A DNA stretch of 64,000 nucleotides. Origin: Chitinophaga flava. GTDB taxonomy: Bacteria > Bacteroidota > Bacteroidia > Chitinophagales > Chitinophagaceae. The number at the start of each line of letters is the position of its first letter. The stretch's first letter is position 1. Under the pieces are notes generated by a model, which saw only the letters and a program-made list of their open reading frames with translations, made no database searches and was not told the DNA's origin. A program made the translations under genes and the position numbers. Below are positions 7,219-16,563 of this stretch, piece after piece. Where the stretch lies: NCBI RefSeq assembly GCF_003308995.1, contig NZ_QFFJ01000001.1:1612001-1676000 (forward strand). Reading direction: 5' to 3'.

Positions 7219-9591
7219 ATGACAAAATGGGTACTGCCCGCCATCATTTTTTTATCAGCCAACAGTCTCTATGCCCAACAACCAGGGCCGCTTACGGTAG
7301 AAAAAATCATGCGCGATCCTAAATGGATAGGCACCTCCCCCGACAACGTGTTCTGGGGAACCGACAACCAGACAGTGTATTTCAACTGGAATCCGGACAA
7401 ACAACTTGCCGACTCACTCTATGCCACCGGTATTAAAAACAACACGCCCGTTAAAACCGCGGCAGCCGAACGTTCTCTGATAACAGCCAGATCTGAAGGC
7501 ACTTACAACCAGGACCAGTCATTGCTGGCCTATAGCTTTCAGGGAGATATTTTCCTGCTGGACATCAAAACCGGCAAAACCATCCGCATCACCAGCACTA
7601 CTGCCCCTGAAACCAAACCGGTATTCAGCTTTGGCGGACGGCAGGTGGTATACCAGCAAAACCGCGACCTCTTCGCCTGGGACCGCACCACCGGCACCAC
7701 TACCCAGTTGACCAGCTTCGAAACCAGCAGCAAACCACCAGCTGAAAAGGCCGATAAAGACAAGGGCAACGCAGAAGAAAGATATCTCAAAGCACAGCAA
7801 CTGGAGCTGATGGCCATCATCCGCGATAAAAAAACCAAAGCAGATGCCGCCACCGCCTTCAATAAACAATACGATCCCAAACCGCTACGCAGCCTGTATC
7901 TCAACGATAAAAAGCTGCAGAGTGTACAGATAAGCCCTGATGGCCGCTATGTCACCTACCGCCTCTACAAGGCGGCCGCTGATGCGCGTAATACCATCGT
8001 GCCTGAATTTGTGACTTCCACTGGCTTCACTACGGATATCCGTTCCCGTGATAAGGTGGGTGCTCCCCAGGGCAGCTTCGAAAGTTTCCTCTACGACCGC
8101 CTGCGCGACACCGTACTGCCTATCGTTACTTCCAACCTCACCGGCATTAAAGACCGGCCTGATTTTACCAAAGACTACCCCGGCAGAGACAGCGTTGTAG
8201 TCAGGGAAGTAATCGTAAATGGCCCCTACTGGTCTGAACAAGGGACCCATGCCATTGTTGATATCCGTTCACAGGACAACAAAGACCGCTGGATCGCTTT
8301 GCTGGACCCCACCACCGGCCAACTAAAAACGATCAACCGTCAAAGAGATGAAGCATGGATCGCCGGTCCCGGTATAGGCTGGAGCATGGGAGGCAGCAAC
8401 CTGGGCTGGATAGATGAAAACACCTGCTGGTTCCAATCGGAAGCCAGCGGCTATTCTCATTTGTACACCACACAGGTAGCGACAGGCCAAACCAAGCAAC
8501 TGACCAGTGGTGCGTACGAAGTGCAGGATGCGCAGCTGTCTCACGACAAAAAATATTTTTACATCATCACCAATGAAATACATCCCGGTGAAAAACAGTT
8601 ATACCGTATAGCCGTTACCGGTGGTAAAGCAGAAAAACTGACCTCCATGCAGGGAGCCCATGAAGTCAGCATCTCCCCTGATGAAAAATGGATCGCGTAC
8701 CGCTACTCCTATTCCAACAAACCCTGGGAGCTGTATCTGCAGCCCAACAACGCAGGCGCCAAACCTGTACAGATCACCCATCAGGCACAATCCGAAGAAT
8801 TCCGTTCCTACCCCTGGCGTGATCCGCAGGTGATCACTTTTACTGCCCGCGACAACCAGCCGGTGTATGCACGCCTCTATACACCAGACCCGGCAAAGAA
8901 AAACGGCGCTGCCGTTATCTTCGTTCATGGCGCCGGTTATCTGCAGAATGCACATAAATGGTGGAGTAATTACTTCAGGGAATACATGTTCCACAACCTG
9001 CTTACTGATAAAGGTTATACCGTGCTGGATGTAGATTACCGCGGCAGTGCCGGCTATGGCCGCAACTGGCGCACCGGTATTTATCGTTTTATGGGCGGCA
9101 AAGATCTCGATGATGAAGTAGACGCAGCAAAATATCTGGCAGAGAAATTGCAGGTAGACGCGAACCGTATCGGTATCTATGGCGGCAGCTATGGTGGCTT
9201 CATGACACTGATGGCTATGTTTACCAAACCAGGTGTATTTGCCTCCGGTGCTGCACTACGTTCCGTTACCGACTGGGCACATTACAATCACGGCTATACG
9301 AGCAATATCCTGAATGAACCATTCACCGATAGTATCGCTTACCGCCGCTCCTCTCCCATCTATTTTGCAGATGGACTGAAAGGAAAACTGCTGATGTGCC
9401 ATGGTATGGTAGACACCAACGTACACTTCCAGGATATTGTGCGGTTGTCTCAACGATTGATAGAACTGGGAAAAGATAACTGGGAGCTGGCTGTTTATCC
9501 TGTGGAAGATCACGGATTTACTACCCCCAGCAGCTGGACGGATGAATACAAAAGAATCTTACATTTGTTTGAGAATACATTATTGAAGTAA
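7219..9591 (+). CDS. Secreted S9-family peptidase (dipeptidyl-peptidase IV type)
   Basis: A 790-residue exported serine peptidase. Signal peptide about residues 1-19 (ending LYAQQ), then a long beta-propeller of WD40-like blades (for example QSVQISPDGRYVTYRLY and EVSISPDEKWIAYRYSY). A C-terminal alpha/beta-hydrolase domain starts near residue 540. The catalytic triad is Ser657 in GIYGGSYGGFM, Asp732 in GMVDTNVHF and His765 in EDHGFT. DPP-IV-type enzymes clip dipeptides from peptide N-termini in the periplasm and support peptide feeding. An insert of Lys/Glu-rich sequence lies near residues 175-225. The gene stands alone, followed by two hairpins. Confidence 0.92.
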   Translation: MTKWVLPAIIFLSANSLYAQQPGPLTVEKIMRDPKWIGTSPDNVFWGTDNQTVYFNWNPDKQLADSLYATGIKNNTPVKTAAAERSLITARSEGTYNQDQSLLAYSFQGDIFLLDIKTGKTIRITSTTAPETKPVFSFGGRQVVYQQNRDLFAWDRTTGTTTQLTSFETSSKPPAEKADKDKGNAEERYLKAQQLELMAIIRDKKTKADAATAFNKQYDPKPLRSLYLNDKKLQSVQISPDGRYVTYRLYKAAADARNTIVPEFVTSTGFTTDIRSRDKVGAPQGSFESFLYDRLRDTVLPIVTSNLTGIKDRPDFTKDYPGRDSVVVREVIVNGPYWSEQGTHAIVDIRSQDNKDRWIALLDPTTGQLKTINRQRDEAWIAGPGIGWSMGGSNLGWIDENTCWFQSEASGYSHLYTTQVATGQTKQLTSGAYEVQDAQLSHDKKYFYIITNEIHPGEKQLYRIAVTGGKAEKLTSMQGAHEVSISPDEKWIAYRYSYSNKPWELYLQPNNAGAKPVQITHQAQSEEFRSYPWRDPQVITFTARDNQPVYARLYTPDPAKKNGAAVIFVHGAGYLQNAHKWWSNYFREYMFHNLLTDKGYTVLDVDYRGSAGYGRNWRTGIYRFMGGKDLDDEVDAAKYLAEKLQVDANRIGIYGGSYGGFMTLMAMFTKPGVFASGAALRSVTDWAHYNHGYTSNILNEPFTDSIAYRRSSPIYFADGLKGKLLMCHGMVDTNVHFQDIVRLSQRLIELGKDNWELAVYPVEDHGFTTPSSWTDEYKRILHLFENTLLK

Positions 9592-9601
9592 TTAATAAAC
9601 G

Positions 9602-9637
9602 CGGATTTTAAGCGAAGACCTAAGCGATTAAAATCCG
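9602..9637 (+). terminator. Hairpin after the S9 peptidase gene
   Basis: CGGATTTTA (9602-9610) pairs with TAAAATCCG (9629-9637). The loop holds AGCGAAGACCTAAGCGAT, a variant of the motif found before other terminators here. There is no strong T-run, so it may be an RNA-protecting hairpin and not a terminator. Confidence 0.45.
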
Positions 9638-9646
9638 TTATACATC

Positions 9647-9716
9647 AAAGGGAATATAGTGAACGATGCTCCGGATATTAACATTCGGTTAATCGCACAC
9701 TATATTCCCTTTTTTC
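9647..9716 (+). terminator. Intrinsic terminator after the S9 peptidase gene
   Basis: Fifteen-base arms AAAGGGAATATAGTG (9647-9661) and CACTATATTCCCTTT (9698-9712) enclose a 36-base loop and run into a T-run. It separates the peptidase gene from glmS. The remaining bases to 9861 are AT-rich and presumably hold the glmS promoter; no clear box was seen. Confidence 0.75.
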
Positions 9717-9861
9717 ATTTTATTTTAGAATGCACGTTATGTGAAATGCATGCACGCAGGAACCATATCTTATATTATATTTTATTAACATAAACTGATG
9801 TTATTTTCACAATTTATGCGATATTGCAATCAACACCCTCACCAAAAACGCGATTAAACAC

Positions 9862-11697
9862 ATGTGTGGAATTGTAGCTTACATCGGGCACAGAGAAGCA
9901 TACCCGGTAGTATTGAAAGGCCTTAAAAGACTGGAATACCGCGGTTACGACAGCGCAGGCGTAGCCATTATCAACGACGGACTTCAGGTATACAAGAAAA
10001 AAGACAAAGTAGCGGCATTGGAAGAGTACGCATCCAGTTATGATATGCGCAGCTCCATTGCCATCGGACATACCCGCTGGGCCACACACGGAGAGCCTTG
10101 CGACCGTAATGCCCACCCCCACCTTTCCGGTGACGGAAAACTTTCCATGGTACATAACGGCATCATCGAAAACTATGTACAACTGAAGCAGGAGCTGAGC
10201 AAAAAAGGACATGTTTTTCAAAGTGATACCGACACAGAAGTGTTGCTGCATTTCATCGAAGAGATCAAACAACAGAACCAGTGCCCGCTGGAGGAAGCCC
10301 TCCGCATTGCTTTAAAAAGAGTAGTGGGCGCCTATGTGATTGTACTGATCGATGCAGACAACCCTGATACACTCATCGCCGCCCGTAAAGGCAGCCCGCT
10401 GGTAATAGGCGTAGGCAAAGGCGAGCACTTCCTCGCTTCCGACGCCTCCCCTATTGTGGAATACACGAAAGAAGTAGTGTATGTCAATGACTACGAGATC
10501 GCCATCATCAAAGCCGACGAGCTGATCCTGAAAAATATCTCCAACGAAAGGCAGACTCCTTACATACAAAAGCTGGACATCGAGCTGGCCGCTATTGAAA
10601 AAGGTGGTTATGCCCATTTTATGCTCAAAGAGATTTTTGAGCAGCCACAAACAATTTTTGATAGTCTGCGTGGTCGTCTGGATGCTAAAAAAGGTACGCT
10701 TACCATGGGTGGTATCCGTGAATACGCGGAAACCCTCAGCAAGGCCCAACGCATTATTATCGTGGCCTGTGGCACCTCCTGGCATGCCGGCCTTATCGCT
10801 GAATATATGATCGAGGAACTATGCCGCATACCCGTGGAAGTGGAATACGCTTCTGAGTTCCGCTACCGCAATCCGGTAGTAGGCCCTGGTGATGTGATCA
10901 TAGCCGTATCGCAGTCGGGCGAAACAGCTGATACGCTGGTAGCCATTGAAGCTGCCAAAGAAAAAGGTGCTATCATTCTCGGCATCTGTAACGTAGTAGG
11001 TTCTTCCATTGCGCGCATGTCTCACGCTGGCGCCTATACGCACGCAGGCCCTGAAATCGGTGTAGCCAGTACAAAAGCATTCACCGCACAGCTGGCAGTA
11101 CTCTGCCTCGTAGGGCTAAAGATAGCGTCAGAAAAAGGCTCCATCACCCAACAACGTTTCCAGTACCTGCTCGATGAGCTGGAACAGATATCCGATAAAG
11201 TAGCGACTGCTCTTACACTCGATGACCAGGTAAAACAGATAGCTGCGAAATATAAAGATGCGCGTGACTTCCTGTATCTGGGCCGTGGCTACAACTTCCC
11301 CGTTGCCCTGGAAGGCGCACTGAAACTGAAAGAGATCTCTTACATCCACGCCGAAGGTTATCCTGCGGCAGAGATGAAACACGGTCCTATCGCACTGGTA
11401 GATGAAAACCTGCCGGTAGTGATTGTGGCTACCAAAGACAGCTACTACGAAAAAATTGTTTCCAACATACAGGAAATAAAAGCCCGCAAAGGCAAAGTGA
11501 TCGCCGTTGTAACAGAAGGCGATCAAACCATTCCTCCCATGGCAGACGATGTTATTTTTGTACCTTCAGCGGATGAACTGGTTGCTCCGATTATCTCCGT
11601 TATACCTCTGCAATTACTCGCCTACCACATCGGCGTATTAAAAGGGTTTGACGTTGATAAACCGAGGAACCTCGCCAAGAGTGTGACTGTTGAATAA
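9862..11697 (+). CDS. glmS: Glutamine-fructose-6-phosphate aminotransferase (isomerising)
   Basis: Makes glucosamine-6-phosphate from fructose-6-phosphate and glutamine, the entry step to UDP-GlcNAc for peptidoglycan and LPS. The 611-residue length is typical. Cys2 (MCGIVAYIG) is the N-terminal nucleophile of the class II glutaminase domain (about 1-220; HTRWATHGEP, DTEVLLHFIE). Two SIS sugar-isomerase domains follow, with VACGTSWHAGL, SQSGETADTL and AEMKHGPIALVDE. The C-terminus KPRNLAKSVTVE is conserved. DUF4954 follows after 14 bases. No glmS ribozyme is recognisable upstream, as expected outside Gram-positives. Confidence 0.98.
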   Translation: MCGIVAYIGHREAYPVVLKGLKRLEYRGYDSAGVAIINDGLQVYKKKDKVAALEEYASSYDMRSSIAIGHTRWATHGEPCDRNAHPHLSGDGKLSMVHNGIIENYVQLKQELSKKGHVFQSDTDTEVLLHFIEEIKQQNQCPLEEALRIALKRVVGAYVIVLIDADNPDTLIAARKGSPLVIGVGKGEHFLASDASPIVEYTKEVVYVNDYEIAIIKADELILKNISNERQTPYIQKLDIELAAIEKGGYAHFMLKEIFEQPQTIFDSLRGRLDAKKGTLTMGGIREYAETLSKAQRIIIVACGTSWHAGLIAEYMIEELCRIPVEVEYASEFRYRNPVVGPGDVIIAVSQSGETADTLVAIEAAKEKGAIILGICNVVGSSIARMSHAGAYTHAGPEIGVASTKAFTAQLAVLCLVGLKIASEKGSITQQRFQYLLDELEQISDKVATALTLDDQVKQIAAKYKDARDFLYLGRGYNFPVALEGALKLKEISYIHAEGYPAAEMKHGPIALVDENLPVVIVATKDSYYEKIVSNIQEIKARKGKVIAVVTEGDQTIPPMADDVIFVPSADELVAPIISVIPLQLLAYHIGVLKGFDVDKPRNLAKSVTVE

Positions 11698-11711
11698 CAA
11701 AGATCTTATCC

Positions 11712-13913
11712 ATGAACAACATCAAAAAAAAGCCTCTATCCGAACTGGGGTACAACTTTATTGAGACCCCGTTGCCCAAAGGTAAAGACGAATACTACCT
11801 GCGTAATGAACAATGGAACCGGCAGGATCATTACAGAAGACTGCTGGCCCATGAAGTAGAAGCACTGGTACGAAACGACAACAGCTCCGACGACTGGAAC
11901 AATATTTTTGTTTCCAATGAATTTAATCCTCAGCTGGTGCAGCACTGCCACTTTTTTGGCATGGTACGCATCGGCAAACTGGAACCGTACTATCTGGAAT
12001 TTCACAACCTGCGGCTGCCGGTAGGACTGTACAACAGCACTATCTGCGCCTGTGATTTCGGAGATAATGTAGTCGTACATAATGTCAACTACCTGTCTCA
12101 TTATATCCTGGGCAACGAGGTGATTGTAGCCAATGTAAATGAAATGGCCACCACCGACTATGCCAAATTCGGGAATGGTATTTTAAAAGATGGTGAACAG
12201 GAAAGTGGTCGTATACAGCTGGAGCTGTGCAACGAAAACGGTGGCAGAAGTGTTATGCCCTTCGACGGCATGCTCCCCGGTGATGCTTATCTCTGGACAC
12301 GCTACCGCGACGATCAGCAGCTGCAACAGCAGTTCAAAGCCTTTACTGAAAAACAGTTTGATAAACGACGCGGCTACTACGGTATGGTAGGTGATCGTAC
12401 CGTGATCAAAAACTGTAAGATCATTAAAGATGTTACCATCGGCACGGATGCCTATCTTAAAGGCGCCAACAAACTGAAGAACCTTACCATCAACAGTGCC
12501 AGCGATGCCGCTTCCCAGATCGGGGAAGGATGCGAACTGGTGAATGGTATCATCGGTTACGGATGCCGGGTGTTTTATGGTGTGAAAGCTGTGCGTTTTG
12601 TGATGGCTTCCCATTCACAGCTGAAATATGGTGCACGGCTGATCAACTCCTATCTGGGTAACAACGCCACTATCTCCTGCTGCGAAGTATTGAATTCACT
12701 GATCTTTCCAGCACATGAACAGCACCACAACAACTCTTTCCTGTGCGCGGCGCTGATCATGGGGCAAAGCAATATGGCCGCCGGCGCTACTATCGGCTCC
12801 AACCACAACTCACGCGGAGCAGATGGTGAAGTCATTGCCGGCAGAGGCTTCTGGCCCGGCCTCTGCGTAAGCCTCAAACACAATTCAAAGTTTGCCACCT
12901 TTACCCTCATCTCCAAAGGGAATTATATGTCAGAACTACATATCAATATCCCTTTCAGCCTCGTACTCAACGATGAACATGACAACCGGCTCAAAGTAAT
13001 GCCCGGCTACTGGTTCATGCACAACATGTACGCGATTGCCCGCAACTCCTGGAAATACGTAGACCGGGACAAACGGACAGACAAAACACAATACATTGAG
13101 TACGATTTTCTGGCACCCGATTCTATAGAAGAGATGTTTGAGGGACTGGGTATCATGGAAGCAGCCGTAGGAAAAGCCTGGTTCGCCCTTCCGGATAACA
13201 CACCTAAAAAGGAACTAACGGAGAAGGATATACGTAAAAAAGGAAAAGAGCTATTACTGCAACAACCGGAAGTAGTAGCACAACTGACCATACTGGCCAC
13301 CGGTATGGAAAACAGTTCCCGCGAGGTACAGCTGCTAAAAGTACACAAAGCCTATGCTATCTTCCGCGAGCTGATCGTTTTTTACGGTATCAAAAATATC
13401 ATCACTACCAACAAACCATCTTTCCTGGCTTTACAGGCTGCTATCAAAACAGCTAAACGCAGCGAATGGCACAACATTGGCGGACAGCTGATGAAAGAGG
13501 AAACGGTGAATACGCTCAAACAGAAGATCAAAAAAAATAAGATCTCCGGCTGGCCACAATTGCACGAAGCTTATGTTGCCATTGGTAAGGAATACTCATC
13601 AGACAAACTACAACATGCCGTAGCCAGTTTATTGGAAATAAAAGAGGTATCTTTGAAAAACTTTACCCCGGCGCTACTGGCTGAATGGCTGGAAGACTCT
13701 ACCCGCACCATGGAATGGATCACACACAACATTCGTCATTCCCGCGAGAAAGATTATAAAAACCCCTTCCGCCAGATGGCATATGAGAATGCTGATGAGA
13801 TGGATATCGTACTGGGTAGCCTGGAACATAACACCTTCATCAATGAAACACTGAACGAGCTGGGTGAGTATAAAAACCGTGTGAGAAAAATCATCAATGA
13901 ATGGGAACTATAG
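11712..13913 (+). CDS. DUF4954-family protein with a left-handed beta-helix core
   Basis: A 733-residue protein of a family largely confined to Bacteroidota and without a proven function. From about residue 80 to 420 it shows loose hexapeptide-like turns (GNEVIVANVNEM, DRTVIKNCKIIKDVTIGTDAYLKGANKL, GCELVNGIIGYGCRVFYGVKA, AAGATIGSNHNSRG), as in the sugar-nucleotide acyl- and nucleotidyltransferase beta-helices. The C-terminal 300 residues are helical and charged. There is no signal peptide, so it is cytoplasmic. It lies 14 bases after glmS and overlaps tag by 13 bases, which points to co-translation. A link to amino-sugar metabolism is inferred from this neighbour only. Confidence 0.85.
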   Translation: MNNIKKKPLSELGYNFIETPLPKGKDEYYLRNEQWNRQDHYRRLLAHEVEALVRNDNSSDDWNNIFVSNEFNPQLVQHCHFFGMVRIGKLEPYYLEFHNLRLPVGLYNSTICACDFGDNVVVHNVNYLSHYILGNEVIVANVNEMATTDYAKFGNGILKDGEQESGRIQLELCNENGGRSVMPFDGMLPGDAYLWTRYRDDQQLQQQFKAFTEKQFDKRRGYYGMVGDRTVIKNCKIIKDVTIGTDAYLKGANKLKNLTINSASDAASQIGEGCELVNGIIGYGCRVFYGVKAVRFVMASHSQLKYGARLINSYLGNNATISCCEVLNSLIFPAHEQHHNNSFLCAALIMGQSNMAAGATIGSNHNSRGADGEVIAGRGFWPGLCVSLKHNSKFATFTLISKGNYMSELHINIPFSLVLNDEHDNRLKVMPGYWFMHNMYAIARNSWKYVDRDKRTDKTQYIEYDFLAPDSIEEMFEGLGIMEAAVGKAWFALPDNTPKKELTEKDIRKKGKELLLQQPEVVAQLTILATGMENSSREVQLLKVHKAYAIFRELIVFYGIKNIITTNKPSFLALQAAIKTAKRSEWHNIGGQLMKEETVNTLKQKIKKNKISGWPQLHEAYVAIGKEYSSDKLQHAVASLLEIKEVSLKNFTPALLAEWLEDSTRTMEWITHNIRHSREKDYKNPFRQMAYENADEMDIVLGSLEHNTFINETLNELGEYKNRVRKIINEWEL

Positions 13914-14476
13914 CCACCGAAAAAAGCCGATGCGGCTGGAGTCTTAAAGATCAATTGTACAAAGATTATCACGACAACGAATGGGGAAAACCCAGTCATG
14001 ATGATCGCCACCTCTTTGAACTGCTATGCCTTGAAGGCGCACAAGCCGGACTGAGCTGGCACACTGTACTGGTCAAAAGAGAAAACTACCGCAAAGCATT
14101 TGATAACTGGGACGCTAAAAAGATCGCTAAGTACGACGAAAAAAAGGTGGCAAAACTACTGGAGAATGAAGGAATCATCCGTAACAAACTAAAGGTCAAT
14201 TCCGTCATTTCCAATGCCAAAGCTTTTCTGGCCGTGCAACAGGAATTCGGTTCCTTCGACCATTACATCTGGTCATTTGTCAAACATCAGCCTATCGTCA
14301 ACAATTTCAAAACCTTGCAGGAAGTACCCGCTAAAACAGCTATCTCCGACGCCATGAGCAAAGACCTGCTCAAACGCGGATTTAAGTTTGTAGGCTCTAC
14401 TATCTGTTACGCCTATATGCAGGCAACAGGGATGGTGAATGATCATGTGACAACATGCTGGACAAGGAAACCGTAA
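13901..14476 (+). CDS. tag: DNA-3-methyladenine glycosylase I
   Basis: Removes 3-methyladenine from alkylated DNA as the first step of base-excision repair. The 191-residue length is normal. The zinc ligands seen in E. coli Tag are all present: Cys11 (RCGWS), His24 (DYHDNEWG), His182 and Cys186 (NDHVTTC). The active-site Glu45 lies in LCLEGAQAGLSWHTVL. The start overlaps the DUF4954 gene by 13 bases in another frame, so translation is probably coupled. A perfect two-way terminator follows. Why a repair enzyme is placed with glmS is unclear. Confidence 0.96.
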   Translation: MGTIATEKSRCGWSLKDQLYKDYHDNEWGKPSHDDRHLFELLCLEGAQAGLSWHTVLVKRENYRKAFDNWDAKKIAKYDEKKVAKLLENEGIIRNKLKVNSVISNAKAFLAVQQEFGSFDHYIWSFVKHQPIVNNFKTLQEVPAKTAISDAMSKDLLKRGFKFVGSTICYAYMQATGMVNDHVTTCWTRKP

Positions 14477-14539
14477 CTATGATGTATGTGATTTTTCTGA
14501 TTGACCTGATGGGCGGAGATTGAAGCGGAGATTAATAAC

Positions 14540-14599
14540 GAAGATAAAAGCGAAAGGAGCTATTGATCATTTTCAATAGCTCCTTTCGCTTTTATCTTC
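14540..14599. terminator. Two-way intrinsic terminator between tag and the di-haem protein gene
   Basis: Perfect 27-bp arms 14540-14566 and 14573-14599 with a six-base loop. The arms carry AAGATAAAAGCGAAAGG and its complement. The stretch before it (about 14514-14555) contains three GCGGAGAT/ACGAAGAT-type units in a row, the same motif as upstream of the mgtE terminator. Confidence 0.88.
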
Positions 14600-14643
14600 C
14601 TGTATCATTTTCATCAGAAAAATCACACCCATCACAGTTCTGT

Positions 14644-15708
14644 TCATGGATTGATCAACACTTCGCTCAGCGCATCATTGTTAATCAGCGTATAATCAGT
14701 GAGGGTATTAAGGAAGAGATATAGTTGCCTTTTTTCCTGGGCAGAAAGCGGGATACCGTTTTTCACCAGCGGATCAGTAGTACTGGTAGCTTTGACACCG
14801 TGATCATAAAAATCGAAGACCTGGAATATATCGAAGTAGCGACCGTCATGCATATAGGGCGAGCTTTTCAGGATATTGCGCAGGGAAGGCACTTTAAATT
14901 TAAGATAATCGCCGGTGCTGTTGGTGATTTTCATACGGCCTACATCATTGAGCGCTGGCAGGTAAGGCAGACCATTGCTGCGGTAACTCAGATCTGTAAA
15001 CAGCGGCTCTTTATGACAGGCTGCACATTTCTGCTGGAAGATCTGATAGCCGGCCTGTTCATCCAGACTGAAGGCCGCACCGGGTTCTTTACGCATAATA
15101 CTATCGTACCTGGAATTACCGGATATCATGGTGGCCACAAACTGGGTAATAGCTTTAAACATGCGTTCGCTGGTTACTTCTTCGGTACCGAACGCATCTT
15201 TGAATTTCTGCCGGTATTGCGGGTCGCCCTGCATTTTTTTCAACAGCTCCTTGAGGTCCATCGCCATTTCATTGTGGTCTGTAAGTGGTGTCAGTGGCTG
15301 TATTTCCAGGTTATTCACACCACCGTCCCACATAAATTCCTTTTGCCAAATCATATTGAAGATGACGGGCACAGAGCGGGTGCCCTGCTGGCCGCCAACA
15401 CCGTGGCTCAGCGCATGGTCGAAATGTCCGAAGGCAGCGAACTTCTGGTGGCAGAAACCACAGGATACTGTACTGTCACGTGAGAGCCTGTAATCGTAAA
15501 ACATAAAGCGGCCCAGGGCAATCCCCTGTTTGGTAAGTGGATTGTTGGCAAAGCTATATACCGGCGCAGGAAAGCCCGGAGGCAGCTGTAGAGCCACTGG
15601 TTCGGGCCGTGTGCCATCACCACCGCCCTTGTTCTCCTTCTTACAGGCATGGGCCAGCATCAGCAGTATTCCAAAGGTAGCGGCGATATATAGGGCTTTG
15701 TGACGCAT
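14644..15708 (-). CDS. Di-haem cytochrome c peroxidase / MauG-superfamily lipoprotein (MbnH-like)
   Basis: A 354-residue exported di-haem protein. It has a lipoprotein signal (LMLAHAC, Cys22) and two haem c sites: Cys83-x-x-Cys86-His87 (CGFCH) and Cys228-x-x-Cys231-His232 (CAACH). The FMWDGG segment (about 125-130) is shared with the bacterial peroxidase and MauG superfamily. It lies 7 bases downstream of an MbnP-like gene on the same strand. In methanotrophs the pair MbnH-MbnP is known: MbnH oxidises a tryptophan of MbnP to kynurenine so that it binds copper. That this pair does the same is inferred; a plain hydrogen peroxide reductase is the alternative. Confidence 0.87.
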   Translation of the reverse strand: MRHKALYIAATFGILLMLAHACKKENKGGGDGTRPEPVALQLPPGFPAPVYSFANNPLTKQGIALGRFMFYDYRLSRDSTVSCGFCHQKFAAFGHFDHALSHGVGGQQGTRSVPVIFNMIWQKEFMWDGGVNNLEIQPLTPLTDHNEMAMDLKELLKKMQGDPQYRQKFKDAFGTEEVTSERMFKAITQFVATMISGNSRYDSIMRKEPGAAFSLDEQAGYQIFQQKCAACHKEPLFTDLSYRSNGLPYLPALNDVGRMKITNSTGDYLKFKVPSLRNILKSSPYMHDGRYFDIFQVFDFYDHGVKATSTTDPLVKNGIPLSAQEKRQLYLFLNTLTDYTLINNDALSEVLINP

Positions 15709-15715
15709 GGGTGAT

Positions 15716-16495
15716 TTAATTTTTGATGGAGAACATCTGCTGGTAGTTATTGGCGATCCTCAGTGCATTGGTTCCTTCCGCCATGATCACAGCCGCCTGT
15801 TTAAAACTCACAGTATCGGGCGTAAACCATTTGGCGGCATCCGCTACAATATTCAGTTGCGGGACAACGCTCATGGTGGGATTGATACCCAGTTTCACAG
15901 GAAGAGAAACTATTTTTAAAACATTATAAGGCCCTTTAAAACCGCCTACATGAAACTGGAACTGATGGGTGGGAGAAGCTACTGCATCAGCATACCCTTC
16001 CATCTGCGCCATGATATAACCACTGTTCCAGGTCCAGAACATCCCGTTTTCCGGCGCCAGGGCACCGGATTGTACGCCACTGTTATTACGGGCGCTGTCT
16101 ACCCCTATCATAAAACGAAGGGCTGTATAATTACCTTGCGGGATACTATCGAGGGAAATCCGTTTGGTGGAATCTGTTGCATCATCTATCAGAAAATAGG
16201 CGGGCGGCAGGATAACTGTTTTCCCCGCATCATTCACCAATGAAAAATTACTGAGATAATAACGGAAACGGGAGATGACAAAAGATTCACCGGAAGGGTT
16301 TATATAAGTGCTGCTACTACGCACCAGCGGACTGCCATTCATCACATGGGAGAAATTCAGCGTCAGCCTCGAATAAAGAACCGGCGGATCCTCTGTGGAG
16401 GATTTATCTTTTTTGGAGCAACTGCTGAGCCATAGGATAGACAGGCATAACAGGATACAACGGAAGGTAAAGGAAGTATAAATCCGCAAAACCAT
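15716..16495 (-). CDS. MbnP-like lipoprotein (putative periplasmic copper-binding protein)
   Basis: A 259-residue lipoprotein (LWLSSC, Cys26). After the signal it reads as a beta-rich domain with the family features LNFSHVMNGSPL (His50), FRYYLSNFSLV, the tryptophan-rich GMFWTWNSGYIMAQMEG (Trp154, Trp156) and FQFHVGGFKGP. It is the first gene of a pair with the di-haem protein 7 bases downstream, the arrangement known for MbnP and MbnH. No methanobactin precursor is visible nearby. An inverted repeat flanks the start codon (16481-16541). The family assignment rests on motif layout and pairing, so it is good but not certain. Confidence 0.75.
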   Translation of the reverse strand: MVLRIYTSFTFRCILLCLSILWLSSCSKKDKSSTEDPPVLYSRLTLNFSHVMNGSPLVRSSSTYINPSGESFVISRFRYYLSNFSLVNDAGKTVILPPAYFLIDDATDSTKRISLDSIPQGNYTALRFMIGVDSARNNSGVQSGALAPENGMFWTWNSGYIMAQMEGYADAVASPTHQFQFHVGGFKGPYNVLKIVSLPVKLGINPTMSVVPQLNIVADAAKWFTPDTVSFKQAAVIMAEGTNALRIANNYQQMFSIKN

Positions 16496-16541
16496 GGTAT
16501 TCCTTTTTGTTATCAGGAAGATACGATGATTTTGCGGATTA
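16481..16541 (-). promoter_or_regulatory. Inverted repeat enclosing the MbnP-like start codon
   Basis: AATCCGCAAAA (16481-16491) and TTTTGCGGATT (16531-16541) are perfect 11-bp arms. On the minus-strand mRNA the downstream arm is codons 2-5 of the MbnP-like gene, and the AAAAAGGAA ribosome-site candidate and ATG lie in the 39-base loop. It could be a translational hairpin or a protein-binding site. Confidence 0.4.
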
Positions 16542-16563
16542 GAAGATTAAAAAAAGCGATGTA

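Noticed and set aside
9717..9861. Possible glmS ribozyme ahead of glmS
   Set aside because: No conserved glmS-ribozyme core is seen, and the ribozyme is not expected in this phylum.
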